DNA of 64,000 nucleotides from Candidatus Rhodoferax mariagerensis (GTDB lineage: Bacteria; Pseudomonadota; Gammaproteobacteria; Burkholderiales; Burkholderiaceae_C): contig JADKAW010000011.1 of the NCBI GenBank assembly GCA_016719055.1, positions 1-64,000 of the forward strand, in the 5' to 3' direction. Shown here piece by piece: positions 51,975 through 60,851 of this stretch (positions within the stretch are counted from its first letter, which is position 1; every line of letters starts with the position of its first letter). Below the pieces are notes generated by a model that worked only from the letters and a program-made list of their open reading frames with translations, was not told where the DNA came from and searched no databases. A program made the position numbers and the translations under genes.

Positions 51975-53753
51975 ATGCAGCATCTGAAAATTTCAACCCG
52001 ACTGATCATCATGATCGGCGTTTTGTCGGTGTTGCTGGTGGCCATTGGCACCATCGGCTTGTGGGGCATCAGCAAGTCCAATGATGACATCCGGGCCTTG
52101 CACGACGAGGCCATGGCACATGCCTTGAAGGCCGATGAGTTGATCGACACATTGGTGCAAAACCGCGTACAGGTGCTGCTGGCCTTTCAGCATGCACCCG
52201 ACGGCCCGCTGGCCTCGATTCACAATCATCCGACGACCGCCCACACCGAGGCGATCACCGCCAATCGGGTTAAAGCCGACCGGATCATCAAGGAAATGCA
52301 GGCGCTTGACACCACGCCGCAAGAGTTGGCGATGCTCGAGACCATCCTGAAAACCCGTCTCGCATGGCGCGACAAACTCGATGCCGTGCTCAAAGCCATT
52401 GCGTCAGGCGACTTCAGCCCAGCCACCATGGCCTTTTTTCTGCAGGCCGGTCGCCAGGAGGGCGAGACCGCAGTCAAGGCCTTGCGAGAGTTTCGTGACT
52501 ACCAGGTCAAGGTGGCCAATGACGGTTACGCGGCGGCACAAGCGCGTTACCAATTGGCCAAGCTGGGTTTTACCCTGTCGATCCTGCTCGGCTTGCTGAT
52601 TGCCGGGGTGCTGGGGGTGACCACGGTGCAGACGCTGAACCGCCAGCTGGGTGGTGAGCCTGCCCAGGCCGCTGCGGTGACCACCCGCATCGGCGCGGGT
52701 GATTTGCGTGGGTCTATCCCGCTGCGACCGGACGACACCGGCAGCCTGATGGCCCAGCTCAAGTTGATGCAAGACAAGCTCAGCCAAGTGGTCACCAGCG
52801 TGCGCCAGGGCTCTGAGGGTGTGGCCACCGCCAGTGCCGAGATCGCCCAAGGCAACCAGGACCTGAGCGCCCGCACCGAAAGCCAGGCCAGCGCATTGCA
52901 GCAGACGGCTGCATCGATGGAGCAGCTCAGCGCCACCGTCAAACAAAATGCCGACAACGCCGCCCAAGCCAACCAGCTCGCGCTGAATGCCTGCGCCGTG
53001 GCTGTCCAAGGTGGCGAAGTGGTGTCGCAAGTGGTGGTTACCATGAAAGGCATCAACGAAGCCTCCGGCAAAATTTCCGACATCATCAGTGTGATTGACG
53101 GCATTGCCTTTCAGACCAATATCCTGGCCCTGAATGCTGCTGTGGAAGCCGCACGCGCCGGTGAACAGGGGCGTGGTTTTGCCGTGGTGGCCAGTGAAGT
53201 GCGTGCCCTGGCGGGCCGCAGCGCCGAAGCCGCCAAAGAAATAAAGACACTGATTAACGCCAGCGTGCAGCGGGTGGCACAAGGCACCCGCCAAGTCGAT
53301 CAAGCGGGTACCACCATGCAGGAGGTGGTGACTGCCATCAAAAGCGTCACCGACATCATGGGGCAGATCAGCGTCGCCAGCAGCGAACAAAGTCTGGGTG
53401 TCAGCCAGGTCGGTGAAGCGGTCATGCAGATGGACCAGGTAACCCAGCAAAACGCAGCGCTGGTGGAAGAAATGGCAGCAGCGGCCAGCAGCCTGATGTC
53501 GCAGGCCAATGAACTGGTCAAGACGGTGGCAGTGTTCAAGTTGTCGCCTCAAGAAGCCGCGCCGTATAGCGTGGCACCGGCCACGGTGGCAAGCCGGTCA
53601 CGGGCCGTCAAACGATTGGTGAGCGGCCCCGAGAGGCGCTTTTCCACCGACCTTCAAGAACCCAGTGCCAAGGCCAGGACAATGACCCTCGCAGCAGTGC
53701 GCAAGCCGCCTGCCCCGGCTGTTGAGTCGGCTGGCGACTGGACCAGTTTTTGA
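51975..53753 (+). CDS. methyl-accepting chemotaxis protein
   Basis: The 592-residue receptor has an N-terminal helix (LIIMIGVLSVLLVAIGTIGL), a periplasmic four-helix (4HB_MCP/Tar-like) domain of about 150 residues, a second helix (LGFTLSILLGLLIAGVLGVT), a short HAMP and the signalling domain with IAFQTNILALNAAVEAARAG. AGGAG precedes the ATG by about 9 bases. It is closely related to the upstream receptor in the signalling part, but its sensor domain differs. The C-terminus ends SAGDWTSF. Confidence 0.94.
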   Translation: MQHLKISTRLIIMIGVLSVLLVAIGTIGLWGISKSNDDIRALHDEAMAHALKADELIDTLVQNRVQVLLAFQHAPDGPLASIHNHPTTAHTEAITANRVKADRIIKEMQALDTTPQELAMLETILKTRLAWRDKLDAVLKAIASGDFSPATMAFFLQAGRQEGETAVKALREFRDYQVKVANDGYAAAQARYQLAKLGFTLSILLGLLIAGVLGVTTVQTLNRQLGGEPAQAAAVTTRIGAGDLRGSIPLRPDDTGSLMAQLKLMQDKLSQVVTSVRQGSEGVATASAEIAQGNQDLSARTESQASALQQTAASMEQLSATVKQNADNAAQANQLALNACAVAVQGGEVVSQVVVTMKGINEASGKISDIISVIDGIAFQTNILALNAAVEAARAGEQGRGFAVVASEVRALAGRSAEAAKEIKTLINASVQRVAQGTRQVDQAGTTMQEVVTAIKSVTDIMGQISVASSEQSLGVSQVGEAVMQMDQVTQQNAALVEEMAAAASSLMSQANELVKTVAVFKLSPQEAAPYSVAPATVASRSRAVKRLVSGPERRFSTDLQEPSAKARTMTLAAVRKPPAPAVESAGDWTSF

Positions 53754-53790
53754 TGGGCCACGCAGGTCAGTCACTCACACAGTCCTGAAC

Positions 53791-54009
53791 GTGAATCCGC
53801 AACACGGGCAATACCCCGCTGCACCTGCCACCCTGTGGGATGCGGCTGAAGCACTCCATCGCCTGCGCGACGAGTTGGTCGAACTCTCGCTGGCCCTGCG
53901 CGACTTGCAGTTTGAGCTTCCGGATGACACATGCCGTGCTGCCCACGAAAGTGCGTTGATATTGATTGCCAATGCCTTCAGCGGCAATGCGTCCAAGAGG
54001 CCGTCATGA
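53791..54009 (+). CDS. small hypothetical protein between receptor and response regulator
   Basis: A 72-residue frame from a GTG at 53791 (NPQHGQYPAAPATLWDAAEA, HRLRDELVELSLALRDLQFE), helical and acidic, ending in the start of the next gene (ATGA overlap at 54006). The frame is open back to a TTG at 53722. The overlap with the response regulator start supports it being real and translationally coupled. No family is recognised. Confidence 0.5.
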   Translation: MNPQHGQYPAAPATLWDAAEALHRLRDELVELSLALRDLQFELPDDTCRAAHESALILIANAFSGNASKRPS

Positions 54010-54827
54010 ACACGATGACTGATCCGCGGGTGCTGGTGGTGGATGACCGGCCCGCGAACATCCGGCTGATGCAGTCCATTCTGGAGCCTGCCGGCTACAC
54101 GGTAATGCTTGCGACCAATGGGGAGTTGGCGCTACAGCTCGCTGAAGGCACGCCGCCAGACCTGATCTTGCTCGATGTCCTGATGCCCGGCATGGACGGC
54201 TACATCGTCTGCAGCCGCCTCAAGCAAATGGAAGCGACCCGGCAGATACCGGTCATTTTCGTTACCGCCGTGGATGACGCAGAGGCAGAGGCCCGCAGTT
54301 TTGCGCTGGGTGCAGCCGATTACATCACTAAACCGTTGAAATCGGCACGGGTTCTGGCACGCGTCAAAACCCATATTGCGCTGTACCGCCAGCAAAAAAG
54401 CCTGCGGTGTATGTTCCGGGACGTGATCGAGTTTTCCCCTGACGCAATGTTGTTGGCAGATGCGCGAGGGCAGATCGTGCGCATCAACGCACAGGCCGAG
54501 CAGTTGTTTGGTTACACCCGGCAAGAGTTGGTCGGCTGCGCCATTGAGGTGTTGTTGCCCGATCACCTGCGCGAAAAACACCCGGCTTTGCGCGACGGTT
54601 ATGTCGCAACGCCGAAGGCACGCCGCATGGCGATGGATGTGCGGGCAAGGCGCAAGGACGGCAGCCTTTGTGAAGTCGCCGTTACCCTCAATGAGATTCA
54701 AACCGCAGACGGGCGTTTGTTTGTCAGCGCTTTTCGCGACATTGGCTGGCGCAAAGCCGCTGAAACCGAGCTGCGCATTGCAGCCGCCGCCTTTGAGTCG
54801 CAAGAAGGGGTGGCAACGCATATTTGA
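54006..54827 (+). CDS. response regulator-PAS protein, truncated at the 3' end
   Basis: 273 residues: a receiver domain (RVLVVDDRPANIRLMQSILE, LILLDVLMPGMDGYI with the phosphoacceptor Asp, PVIFVTAVDDAEAEARSFAL) and one PAS domain (DVIEFSPDAMLLADARGQIV, ending FVSAFRDIGWRKAAETE). It then breaks off at AAAFESQEG, the beginning of what in homologues is a second PAS domain leading to GGDEF/EAL. The last residues VATHI are not conserved. An integrase fragment begins within a few bases, so insertion or deletion of a mobile element has removed the output module. Confidence 0.85.
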   Translation: MNTMTDPRVLVVDDRPANIRLMQSILEPAGYTVMLATNGELALQLAEGTPPDLILLDVLMPGMDGYIVCSRLKQMEATRQIPVIFVTAVDDAEAEARSFALGAADYITKPLKSARVLARVKTHIALYRQQKSLRCMFRDVIEFSPDAMLLADARGQIVRINAQAEQLFGYTRQELVGCAIEVLLPDHLREKHPALRDGYVATPKARRMAMDVRARRKDGSLCEVAVTLNEIQTADGRLFVSAFRDIGWRKAAETELRIAAAAFESQEGVATHI

Positions 54828-55233
54828 TCGTGATGAGTTAGCTCAACTGAGTATTCTGATCGATGGCTGCAGCGCCCCCAAGGCACCAACAAAAGCGGAC
54901 GTGTCAATCGAATCGTTGGACGTTGCACTGGCACGCGCACGCAAAACGGCGAGTGAACTTGGGATAGATATAGAAGGTGTGCGTATTCCGGATCTGCGCA
55001 TTCATGATCTCAGGCGCACACTGGGTAGTTGGCAAGCCAAGACCGGTGCCAGTATGGTGATCATCGGCAAGAGCCTGAATCACAAAAATCAGGCAACGAC
55101 AGCAATCTATGCCCGGCTGGATCTTGATCCTGTGAGAGCATCAGTTAACACCGCGACTTCTGCGATGATGGAGGCTGCTGGTATGAAAACCGGCGCAGAT
55201 GTTGTTCAGTTTCAGCCATCGAAGGTCGCTTGA
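54806..55233 (+). pseudogene. tyrosine recombinase (integrase), C-terminal catalytic part only
   Basis: The frame gains integrase character from RIFDRDELAQLSILIDGC onward. It contains the catalytic HDLRR block (LRIHDLRRTLGSWQ), the second His region (IIGKSLNHKNQATTAI) and the nucleophile Tyr in IYARLDLDPVR. The N-terminal arm-binding and core-binding domains and the first catalytic Arg region are missing; upstream sequence belongs to the response regulator gene. It is probably inactive and marks the left edge of an island. Confidence 0.85.
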
Positions 55234-55234
55234 T

Positions 55235-55504
55235 ATGCCAATTCTTTCGGTTTTTTTCGGCATTATTGTGCGGATGTGGCACGATGATCATCCGCCACCG
55301 CACATCCACGTTGAGTATCAGGGGTTCGAGGCACTTGTTGTTATTCGTACCGGTGAGGTTTCCGAAGGGCGGTTACCAAAGAAGGCGGCCGCGATAGTGA
55401 AAGAATGGTGTCAAGCACATCAGCAGGAACTGCTGGCAAATTGGATACATGCTGAGCGTTTTGAGCCGTTAGAGAGAATTGCAGGAGCAGACCAAGATGA
55501 TTAA
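55235..55504 (+). CDS. DUF4160 domain-containing protein
   Basis: An 89-residue protein starts MPILSVFFGIIVRMWHDDHP. The PPHIHVEYQGFEALVVI and EGRLPKKAAAIVKEW blocks are characteristic of DUF4160. It starts one base after the integrase stop and overlaps the DUF2442 gene by eight bases. The two families are repeatedly adjacent in bacteria and are suspected to form a toxin-antitoxin-like module; the mechanism is unknown. Confidence 0.85.
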   Translation: MPILSVFFGIIVRMWHDDHPPPHIHVEYQGFEALVVIRTGEVSEGRLPKKAAAIVKEWCQAHQQELLANWIHAERFEPLERIAGADQDD

Positions 55505-55745
55505 ATTAGTCGAAGCACATTACTTGGGTGACTTCCGTGTCGCACTGGTTTTTTCTGATGGCAGGGAAGGCATTTTTCTTGGTCAGGATTTGTTGAAGCG
55601 TAGCGGCCCCCTGTTGATTCCTCTGCAAGATGAGGCTTACTTCAAGCGAGTCTTCATTGATGCGGGCGCGCTTTGCTGGCCCAACGGGTTGGAGCTGTCA
55701 CCCCAGCGTTTATATGAGACCTGTAAGGTCGTTGCCACTGCCTGA
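55497..55745 (+). CDS. DUF2442 domain-containing protein
   Basis: An 82-residue protein starts MIKLVEAHYLGDFRVALVFS. FSDGREGIFLGQDLL and the C-terminal GALCWPNGLELSPQRLYETC match DUF2442. It overlaps the DUF4160 gene, so the pair is co-translated. A GCAGGAGCAG ribosome site lies before the ATG. Confidence 0.85.
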   Translation: MIKLVEAHYLGDFRVALVFSDGREGIFLGQDLLKRSGPLLIPLQDEAYFKRVFIDAGALCWPNGLELSPQRLYETCKVVATA

Positions 55746-56000
55746 TGATGCAGGCACAGCGTCAGCAACAAGCGGCATATAAAAATGCTCAAAATGCTGT
55801 AGCAGCGCATCCAAAACGACAACGACGCATCGCGAGGCCAAATGGAAACGAGCCATATCCCTTCAAGAAATCATTGCAACCAGCAAATAGTGCTGGATGA
55901 GAAGGAAGGGGCCGCAAAGCTACATGTAGCGCGCGGTATCTTACCGGTGTGAATGCCTAGTTGCAGTTGGGTCTTGAATTCCGATGGTCGTAACAAAAAG

Positions 56001-56108
56001 TAGCACGCGTAGCATGGGTAGCATGGGTAGCATGGGTAGCATGGGTAGCACGCGTAGCATGGGTAGCACGCGTAGCATGGGTAGCACGCGTAGCATGGGT
56101 AGCATGGG
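56001..56108. repeat. 9-bp minisatellite, 12 units
   Basis: Twelve consecutive 9-bp units starting at 56001: eight TAGCATGGG and four TAGCACGCG, the variants interspersed. On the minus strand all three frames are open through it, giving tripeptide repeats (Leu-Pro-Met/Leu-Arg-Val and Thr-His-Ala/Thr-Arg-Ala types). The rest of 55746-56248 shows no recognised gene. Confidence 0.9.
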
Positions 56109-56248
56109 TAGGAGCTGATCGAACGTGGAGGAACAACAACTTGCGGTTGTCGATCCAAATGAAAATTTTGGTGCCATGGCGAATCAGCGCACGCAGATGT
56201 GCTAAAGAATTGCTGCTGCGCTCCGTCGCCAGCACCATGGTCAATGTC

Positions 56249-57756
56249 CTAAATGTTGCCAAAACCATCATTCGAATAGGGATCAGGGATCGTTGACTTC
56301 AGCAATTTCGGGTTGACCTTAATCACGGCGCTTCTATTGATTGAAACCAGAGCTATCCGGTCCAGGCTAATAAGTTCTTTCAACGCTGCCGTAAGTCGTG
56401 TGGCAGTGCGAATCGGACCACTTCTGCGAGCATCGTTTTTCAGCAGAAATACTGTGTTGTTTTGATTGCAAAATCGAACCAGATAGGCATCCAGTTTTAG
56501 GGCATCAGACATTTCAACAGGCAGTAAAAATTTGCCAACAAATCGGCGTGCCTCGTTCAGGTACCACCTTGCTAAATTGCAAGCATGGTTCATATGGTCA
56601 ACTTCAATTGGCCCCTGCCGTCCTTCATAGATGTGAAACAAAGCAGCTAGTCTTGCTGCGTTGTCCGCTGATTTAGCCGCAAAATCTCGAACATCGCAGT
56701 ACGCCCTTCCATCCACCATTTCAGCTTGAACGAGGTCGTGATATAGGACCCACTGGTGTTTGGCATCTGGAGATAAAGTCAACCGTGGAGGACACAAAGT
56801 TCCATCCAAATTCAGCGTTCCAGGAGTTTGCAAACACTCGCGAATACGCAAATTGAACGAGCGAAGTCCAGGTGAGTCGATCGGGCCTTGATACAGAAGC
56901 GGTACTTGAGGCGAATCCACAACAACGACATTAAAGCGGGCAAGAAACCCTGACCCACGGAGTAACTCACACGACTGGTTAAGGTGCGATGTCAATGGCT
57001 CTTCCTGGATCATGATGGCAACAATCAATCTCACGCCGTTCAACACAATAGGTTCGGAACTACGCCGGTCAACGCTGTACCGTTTGGCATCCCACAGCGT
57101 GTTCATCAATCCGAGCGTTTTGACAAGTGATGGCCCACGCATGGCATGGCTGCCAAAAAAATTTCCACCTTCGTCTATCAAAAATCCGGCTGAAGGCCAG
57201 ATGGTGGACAGAGACACGGCAAGCTGTTCTGACGTGCAATCAGTGAATAGTAAGGTGGGCACCATGGGTGGCTTGGGCTCCCTGTTCCGCAATGCGATCA
57301 GGCGGCTGCTCAGCTCCTCAATTGATTCGCCCTTTCGGTACAAACTTTTAATGTCTGCCAGAATCCCGTCATATGCAGCTTTCCAGACGTCTGCGCGAAC
57401 CTTGTGGTGGTTCAGAGTCGCCCTGTTGGCGGCTTGGGCTGCATCTTGGAATGCTCTGATTTCTGCTCCAAATATGTTGTCAAGACCGGATTTTCGTCTA
57501 CCACTGGGGCAGACTGTTAAAAAATTAAGGCTGATCGGTGCGTGCAGGTTCTCGTCACGGGAGACGTCAAAAGGTGTTGACAGGCCAACGCGACATTTGA
57601 CAAAGCACAACTTGCGATTTGTCCCAAGTCAACCTTGATTACCCGATGCGCCTCCTCCACTGGCAAACTAAAGGACGGTGGTAGCAGGCGTTGACTTTCG
57701 AACTTTTCGGTGGGCAACTCTCGTATGATCGGCTGAGGGTGACAGTTACAACGCAC
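56249..57756 (-). pseudogene. DUF3987 replication-type protein, 5' truncated and frameshifted
   Basis: The long frame (56249-57610) holds a DUF3987 ATPase-like domain: LNFLTVCPSGRRKSGLDNIF resembles its Walker A-type region, followed by FLIDEGGNFFGSHAM and LNGVRLIVAIMIQEEPL. The upstream part (PIIRELPTEKFESQ ... ALSNVALACQHL) is in the next frame. One additional A in the A4 run at 57569-57572 joins them as LACQHLFDVSRDEN. The N-terminal primase part expected before PIIRELP is absent. The family occurs in plasmids and integrative elements, usually near primases. Inactive as written. Confidence 0.75.
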
Positions 57757-57827
57757 AAGCTGCCCGTGCTACATGGCGAAGTTTCAAGACCACACCCGGT
57801 GGTGTCGGTGCTGGCGCACTATTCGGC

Positions 57828-59738
57828 ATGGCACGCGATAACGGCTGGCGTGAAGATGCAATGGACGTGTCGCAACTTCTGCGCAAGCCTGAACGTAAGC
57901 CCGTAGAGCCGCCGCGTAAGCCTGCACCCGGCATGAGTGCTGCTGAAGTGTGGGGCCGTGGCCTACCGGCAACAGGCCAGCACCCATACGCTATCAAAAA
58001 GAAAGCCTCGACAGAAGCCATGGCCGGGCTGCGTGTACTGCCCGCTGATGACAGTTTGCGCATTGGTGGTTCGTCAATGGCCGGTGCGCTGGTGGTGCCT
58101 TGCATGGCCGGTGATGGCAGTTTATCGACCTTGCAACTGATACCGCCCACGGGCAAGAAAATGAACCTGCCCGGCTGCAAGGTTGAAGGCTGGTTCACCG
58201 TGGGCAAAATCGAAACAGGCAATACTGTTTACATCGTTGAAGGTATCGGGCAAGCGTGGGCAGTTTGGCAGGCAACCGGGGCCGCCGCTGTGGTGGCGTT
58301 CGGTGCTGGCAACATGGGCAAGGTGGCAACCGCTTTGCGCCAGAGTGATGACACCGCCCGGCTGGTTATCTGCCCTGACCGTGGCAAAGAGCAGGATGCC
58401 CACAAGATAGCCGCCGAGCTTGGATGCGCTGTGGCCTGCCTGCCTGAGTGCGAGCCTGATAACTTTGACGTGAATGACCTGTTCATTCGTGATGGCTTTG
58501 ACGTGGTGGCTGCCTTGCTGGAATCGGCAACAGAGCCGCCCAAGCCCGAACCCAAGGTTCACCCGCTGGCGCGATACGTGGACATTGACGGTACAGCCAA
58601 GCCGCCGCGCTGGGTGATACCGGGGTTTATCGGGCATGGCGTTGTCGTTATCGCTGGTGCACATGGTGTCGGCAAGACGACCGCCTTGCTACCGTTGGCA
58701 TTGACCGCTGCCGGGCTGCATGGTGATGACCTGATGCCGCGCCAGTGGCGACATGTGGTTTATGTCACTGAGGATGTTGAACAAGCCCGGCGCATCGTGT
58801 CGGGCATCGTTGGGCATTCAAACCTGGGCATCAGTCTCGACCTGGTTCGTGAGCGCCTGCACATTGTTGAGGCCGTTCGCCTTGGGGCTGAGTTTGTCGC
58901 GTCCGTGGGTAAGACCTACCGCGAACAGTTCACGCGGATTGTGGATAGCGTGGAGGTGCTGCCCTTGGTGGTGTTGGACACTAAATCCGCCGTGCTGGCG
59001 CTTGACAACGAGAACGATAACGCTGAAGCCTCGCGCATGATGGCCGCGTTGAAGCAAGGGTTTGACGGTTTACCCGTCTGGCTTATCGGCCACGTTGCAA
59101 AAGCCAATCTGACCCGCACTGACGCACTGACGAGCCGGGGCGCATCAGCTATCGAGGCTGATGCCAATCAGACCATGTTTCTGATTCGTGAAGGTGAAAG
59201 CCGTTATCTGGTGCTGGGCAAAACCCGATTCGAGGCATGGTGGCCTGAGTTGGAGATTGTCAGCAACACAGCACAGACACCCGCACTGGACGAATTCGGA
59301 AACGTGGAAACTATCGTCATGCGTTGGGGCATTGCAGCGCCAGCAAAGCAGAGCCGCAAAGATGCATCAGAACAGGCCGCAGAGCAACAACGTAAAGACG
59401 ATGAGGCTACCTTGCGCCAAGACATACGTGATGCGGTACAGGTGGCATGGGTGGCTGGTAATCCGCTGAATCGTGAGGGCATCAAATCCAAGCTGAACCG
59501 CAAGGCACAAACAGTGCTGGCTACCGTTGAAAACCTGCTGCATGAACGTTGGTTACATGAGGTGTTTGTGCCAGCCAAAGAACGGCTGCACCCGCGCAAG
59601 TCTGCGTTTTTTGTGAACCTGTCAACCGAGGAACATGGAGTCGATTTTGTCTGGTGGTGGCCTGCCTGCTGGCAAGCTGGTGATACCCGAAAGCTGGAAA
59701 AAAGCGCCTGTTTCAATCATTCCCGCACCAGAGGATGA
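57828..59738 (+). CDS. toprim-helicase (RepA/primase-like) protein of a mobile element, 5' truncated
   Basis: From the ATG at 57828 there are 636 residues. The coding signal extends upstream in frame to 57729 (RATWRSFKTTPGGVGAG is the end of a PriCT-like primase domain), so the native N-terminus is missing. A toprim domain lies at about 131-205 (YIVEGIGQAWAVWQA, LVICPDRGKE). An AAA_25/RepA-type helicase follows with Walker A GAHGVGKTT at 277-285 and a Walker B-like VLPLVVLDT. The C-terminus has a helix-turn-helix-like part (NREGIKSKLNRKAQTVLATV). It probably replicates the element. Iteron-like repeats follow directly. Confidence 0.8.
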   Translation: MARDNGWREDAMDVSQLLRKPERKPVEPPRKPAPGMSAAEVWGRGLPATGQHPYAIKKKASTEAMAGLRVLPADDSLRIGGSSMAGALVVPCMAGDGSLSTLQLIPPTGKKMNLPGCKVEGWFTVGKIETGNTVYIVEGIGQAWAVWQATGAAAVVAFGAGNMGKVATALRQSDDTARLVICPDRGKEQDAHKIAAELGCAVACLPECEPDNFDVNDLFIRDGFDVVAALLESATEPPKPEPKVHPLARYVDIDGTAKPPRWVIPGFIGHGVVVIAGAHGVGKTTALLPLALTAAGLHGDDLMPRQWRHVVYVTEDVEQARRIVSGIVGHSNLGISLDLVRERLHIVEAVRLGAEFVASVGKTYREQFTRIVDSVEVLPLVVLDTKSAVLALDNENDNAEASRMMAALKQGFDGLPVWLIGHVAKANLTRTDALTSRGASAIEADANQTMFLIREGESRYLVLGKTRFEAWWPELEIVSNTAQTPALDEFGNVETIVMRWGIAAPAKQSRKDASEQAAEQQRKDDEATLRQDIRDAVQVAWVAGNPLNREGIKSKLNRKAQTVLATVENLLHERWLHEVFVPAKERLHPRKSAFFVNLSTEEHGVDFVWWWPACWQAGDTRKLEKSACFNHSRTRG

Positions 59739-59918
59739 TGCTATGGAGGTTGTAGCATGAACAAGGACTGTTTCAATCATTCCCAAAATCCAATCATTCC
59801 TAAGGAAAATAACATGGGAATGGATGGAATGAATGAAATATTCATGTCCAATCCCTCCCTTTCCAATCATTCCCGGAATGCTGGGAACGATTGGGAATGG
59901 ATGGGAATGGATGGAATG
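59714..59918. repeat. iteron-like repeats CAATCATTCC, possible replication origin
   Basis: Direct copies lie at 59714-59724, 59774-59784, 59791-59800 and 59864-59874. Degenerate inverted copies (GGGAACGATTG, GGGAATGGATG) lie at 59817-59836 and 59883-59918. The first two share a 17-bp block (CTGTTTCAATCATTCCC). They follow the helicase gene, where iterons of RepA-type replicons often lie. The short frame 59757-59939 (MNKDCFNHSQNPII) is made largely of these repeats. Confidence 0.5.
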
Positions 59919-59931
59919 TTAGGGGCAGGCA

Positions 59932-60213
59932 ATGACTGACTTTCATTCTGGTGCAAGGGTGATTTGCCCAACCTGCAAGACACGAACGTTCATTCAAGAT
60001 GCGCCGTGGAAACTGCAATGCGTGACTTGCTATCTGGCGCGAAAGGGTAAGACCGCACCGACTGCCCATTACCCGGTAATGATTGACCCGATAGAACCCG
60101 GCATGTTGCGCCGCCTGATTCAGCTATGCCACCCAGACAAGCACCAATGCAGCGAGGCCAGCAACACGGCCACTCGCTACCTGCTGGCGCTGAAAGGTGG
60201 GAAGCATGGGTAA
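59932..60213 (+). CDS. small zinc-finger / J-domain-like protein
   Basis: The 93-residue protein has two CxxC pairs (CPTC at about 12-15, CVTC at about 30-33) forming a zinc ribbon, then LRRLIQLCHPDKHQCSEASN, which contains the HPD motif of a DnaJ-like helix. Proteins of this type are common in phage and plasmid replication modules. Its stop overlaps the next start by eight bases. Confidence 0.7.
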   Translation: MTDFHSGARVICPTCKTRTFIQDAPWKLQCVTCYLARKGKTAPTAHYPVMIDPIEPGMLRRLIQLCHPDKHQCSEASNTATRYLLALKGGKHG

Positions 60214-60454
60214 GCCTACAGGCCAAAGGTTTGCCAGCGTCTGGGACGCCCTACCGCATGGCCTGCGTGATGGCCCTAAATCGACGCATGAGCCGCTTGC
60301 TGGCGCTGCCGGTACGGTTAGCACTGCCAGAGCCGATAACGCAACAGGGGCCGTTTTTGTGGCTTTGCCGATAGTTTCAAACAATTGGACGGATGACACC
60401 AAAAATGCAACGCACGCGGGTTGCATAGAAAGTGCTTGGTCGTCCAATGAATAA
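60206..60454 (+). CDS. hypothetical protein of the replication module
   Basis: An 82-residue frame starts MGKPTGQRFASVWDALPHGL. Its start overlaps the previous gene by eight bases and its stop overlaps the VRR-NUC gene by eight bases, which argues for a real, coupled gene. No family is recognised; the FASVWDAL start resembles small phage proteins that precede nuclease genes. Confidence 0.55.
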   Translation: MGKPTGQRFASVWDALPHGLRDGPKSTHEPLAGAAGTVSTARADNATGAVFVALPIVSNNWTDDTKNATHAGCIESAWSSNE

Positions 60455-60851
60455 AGCCTATCGGACGGAGCCGCCTGCACTGGACTTGCTGGGGGACACC
60501 ATATCGACACCCAAGCGAACAAACGACAGACCCGAGGCCGCCGCACTGTGCGAGGTGTTGAAGGCACTCAAGGCACACCCTGCCGTTGTCTGGTGCGAAC
60601 GGATGAACTCAGGTGCCGCCAAAGTCGGAAATCGGTTTATACGGTTTGGCTTCACTGGCTGCCCGGATGTTTTAGGTCAGTTGCGTGATGGACGCTTGCT
60701 GGGGGTTGAAGTCAAAGCACCCAAGGGCAAGTTAAGACCTGAACAGGCCGTGATGTTGTCTCGCATCGCTGGCGCTGGTGGTGTGTCCTTTGTGGCGCAT
60801 GACTGCTTGGACGTGAGCCGGGAACTTACAAACGTCGGTAATTCGGTTTAA
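60447..60851 (+). CDS. VRR-NUC domain nuclease
   Basis: The 134-residue protein starts MNKAYRTEPPALDLLGD. The VRR-NUC (PD-(D/E)xK) core is visible as VVWCERMNSGAAKVGNRF, GFTGCPDVLGQLRDG and LGVEVKAPKGKLRPEQAVML, with the catalytic D and E-x-K. Such stand-alone nucleases occur in phages and integrative elements and may resolve branched DNA. It is the fourth gene of an overlapping set beginning with the helicase. Confidence 0.88.
   Translation: MNKAYRTEPPALDLLGDTISTPKRTNDRPEAAALCEVLKALKAHPAVVWCERMNSGAAKVGNRFIRFGFTGCPDVLGQLRDGRLLGVEVKAPKGKLRPEQAVMLSRIAGAGGVSFVAHDCLDVSRELTNVGNSV

Noticed and set aside
54700..55300. tRNA gene as integration site of the island
   Set aside because: No cloverleaf or T-loop sequence could be found around the integrase fragment; the junction is inside a signalling gene.
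56001..56108. Possible CRISPR array
   Set aside because: Units are 9 bp and directly contiguous with no spacers; no cas genes are present.
59757..59939. 60-codon frame MNKDCFNHSQNPII as a gene
   Set aside because: It is composed mainly of the iteron-like repeats and has no family; treated as part of the repeat region.
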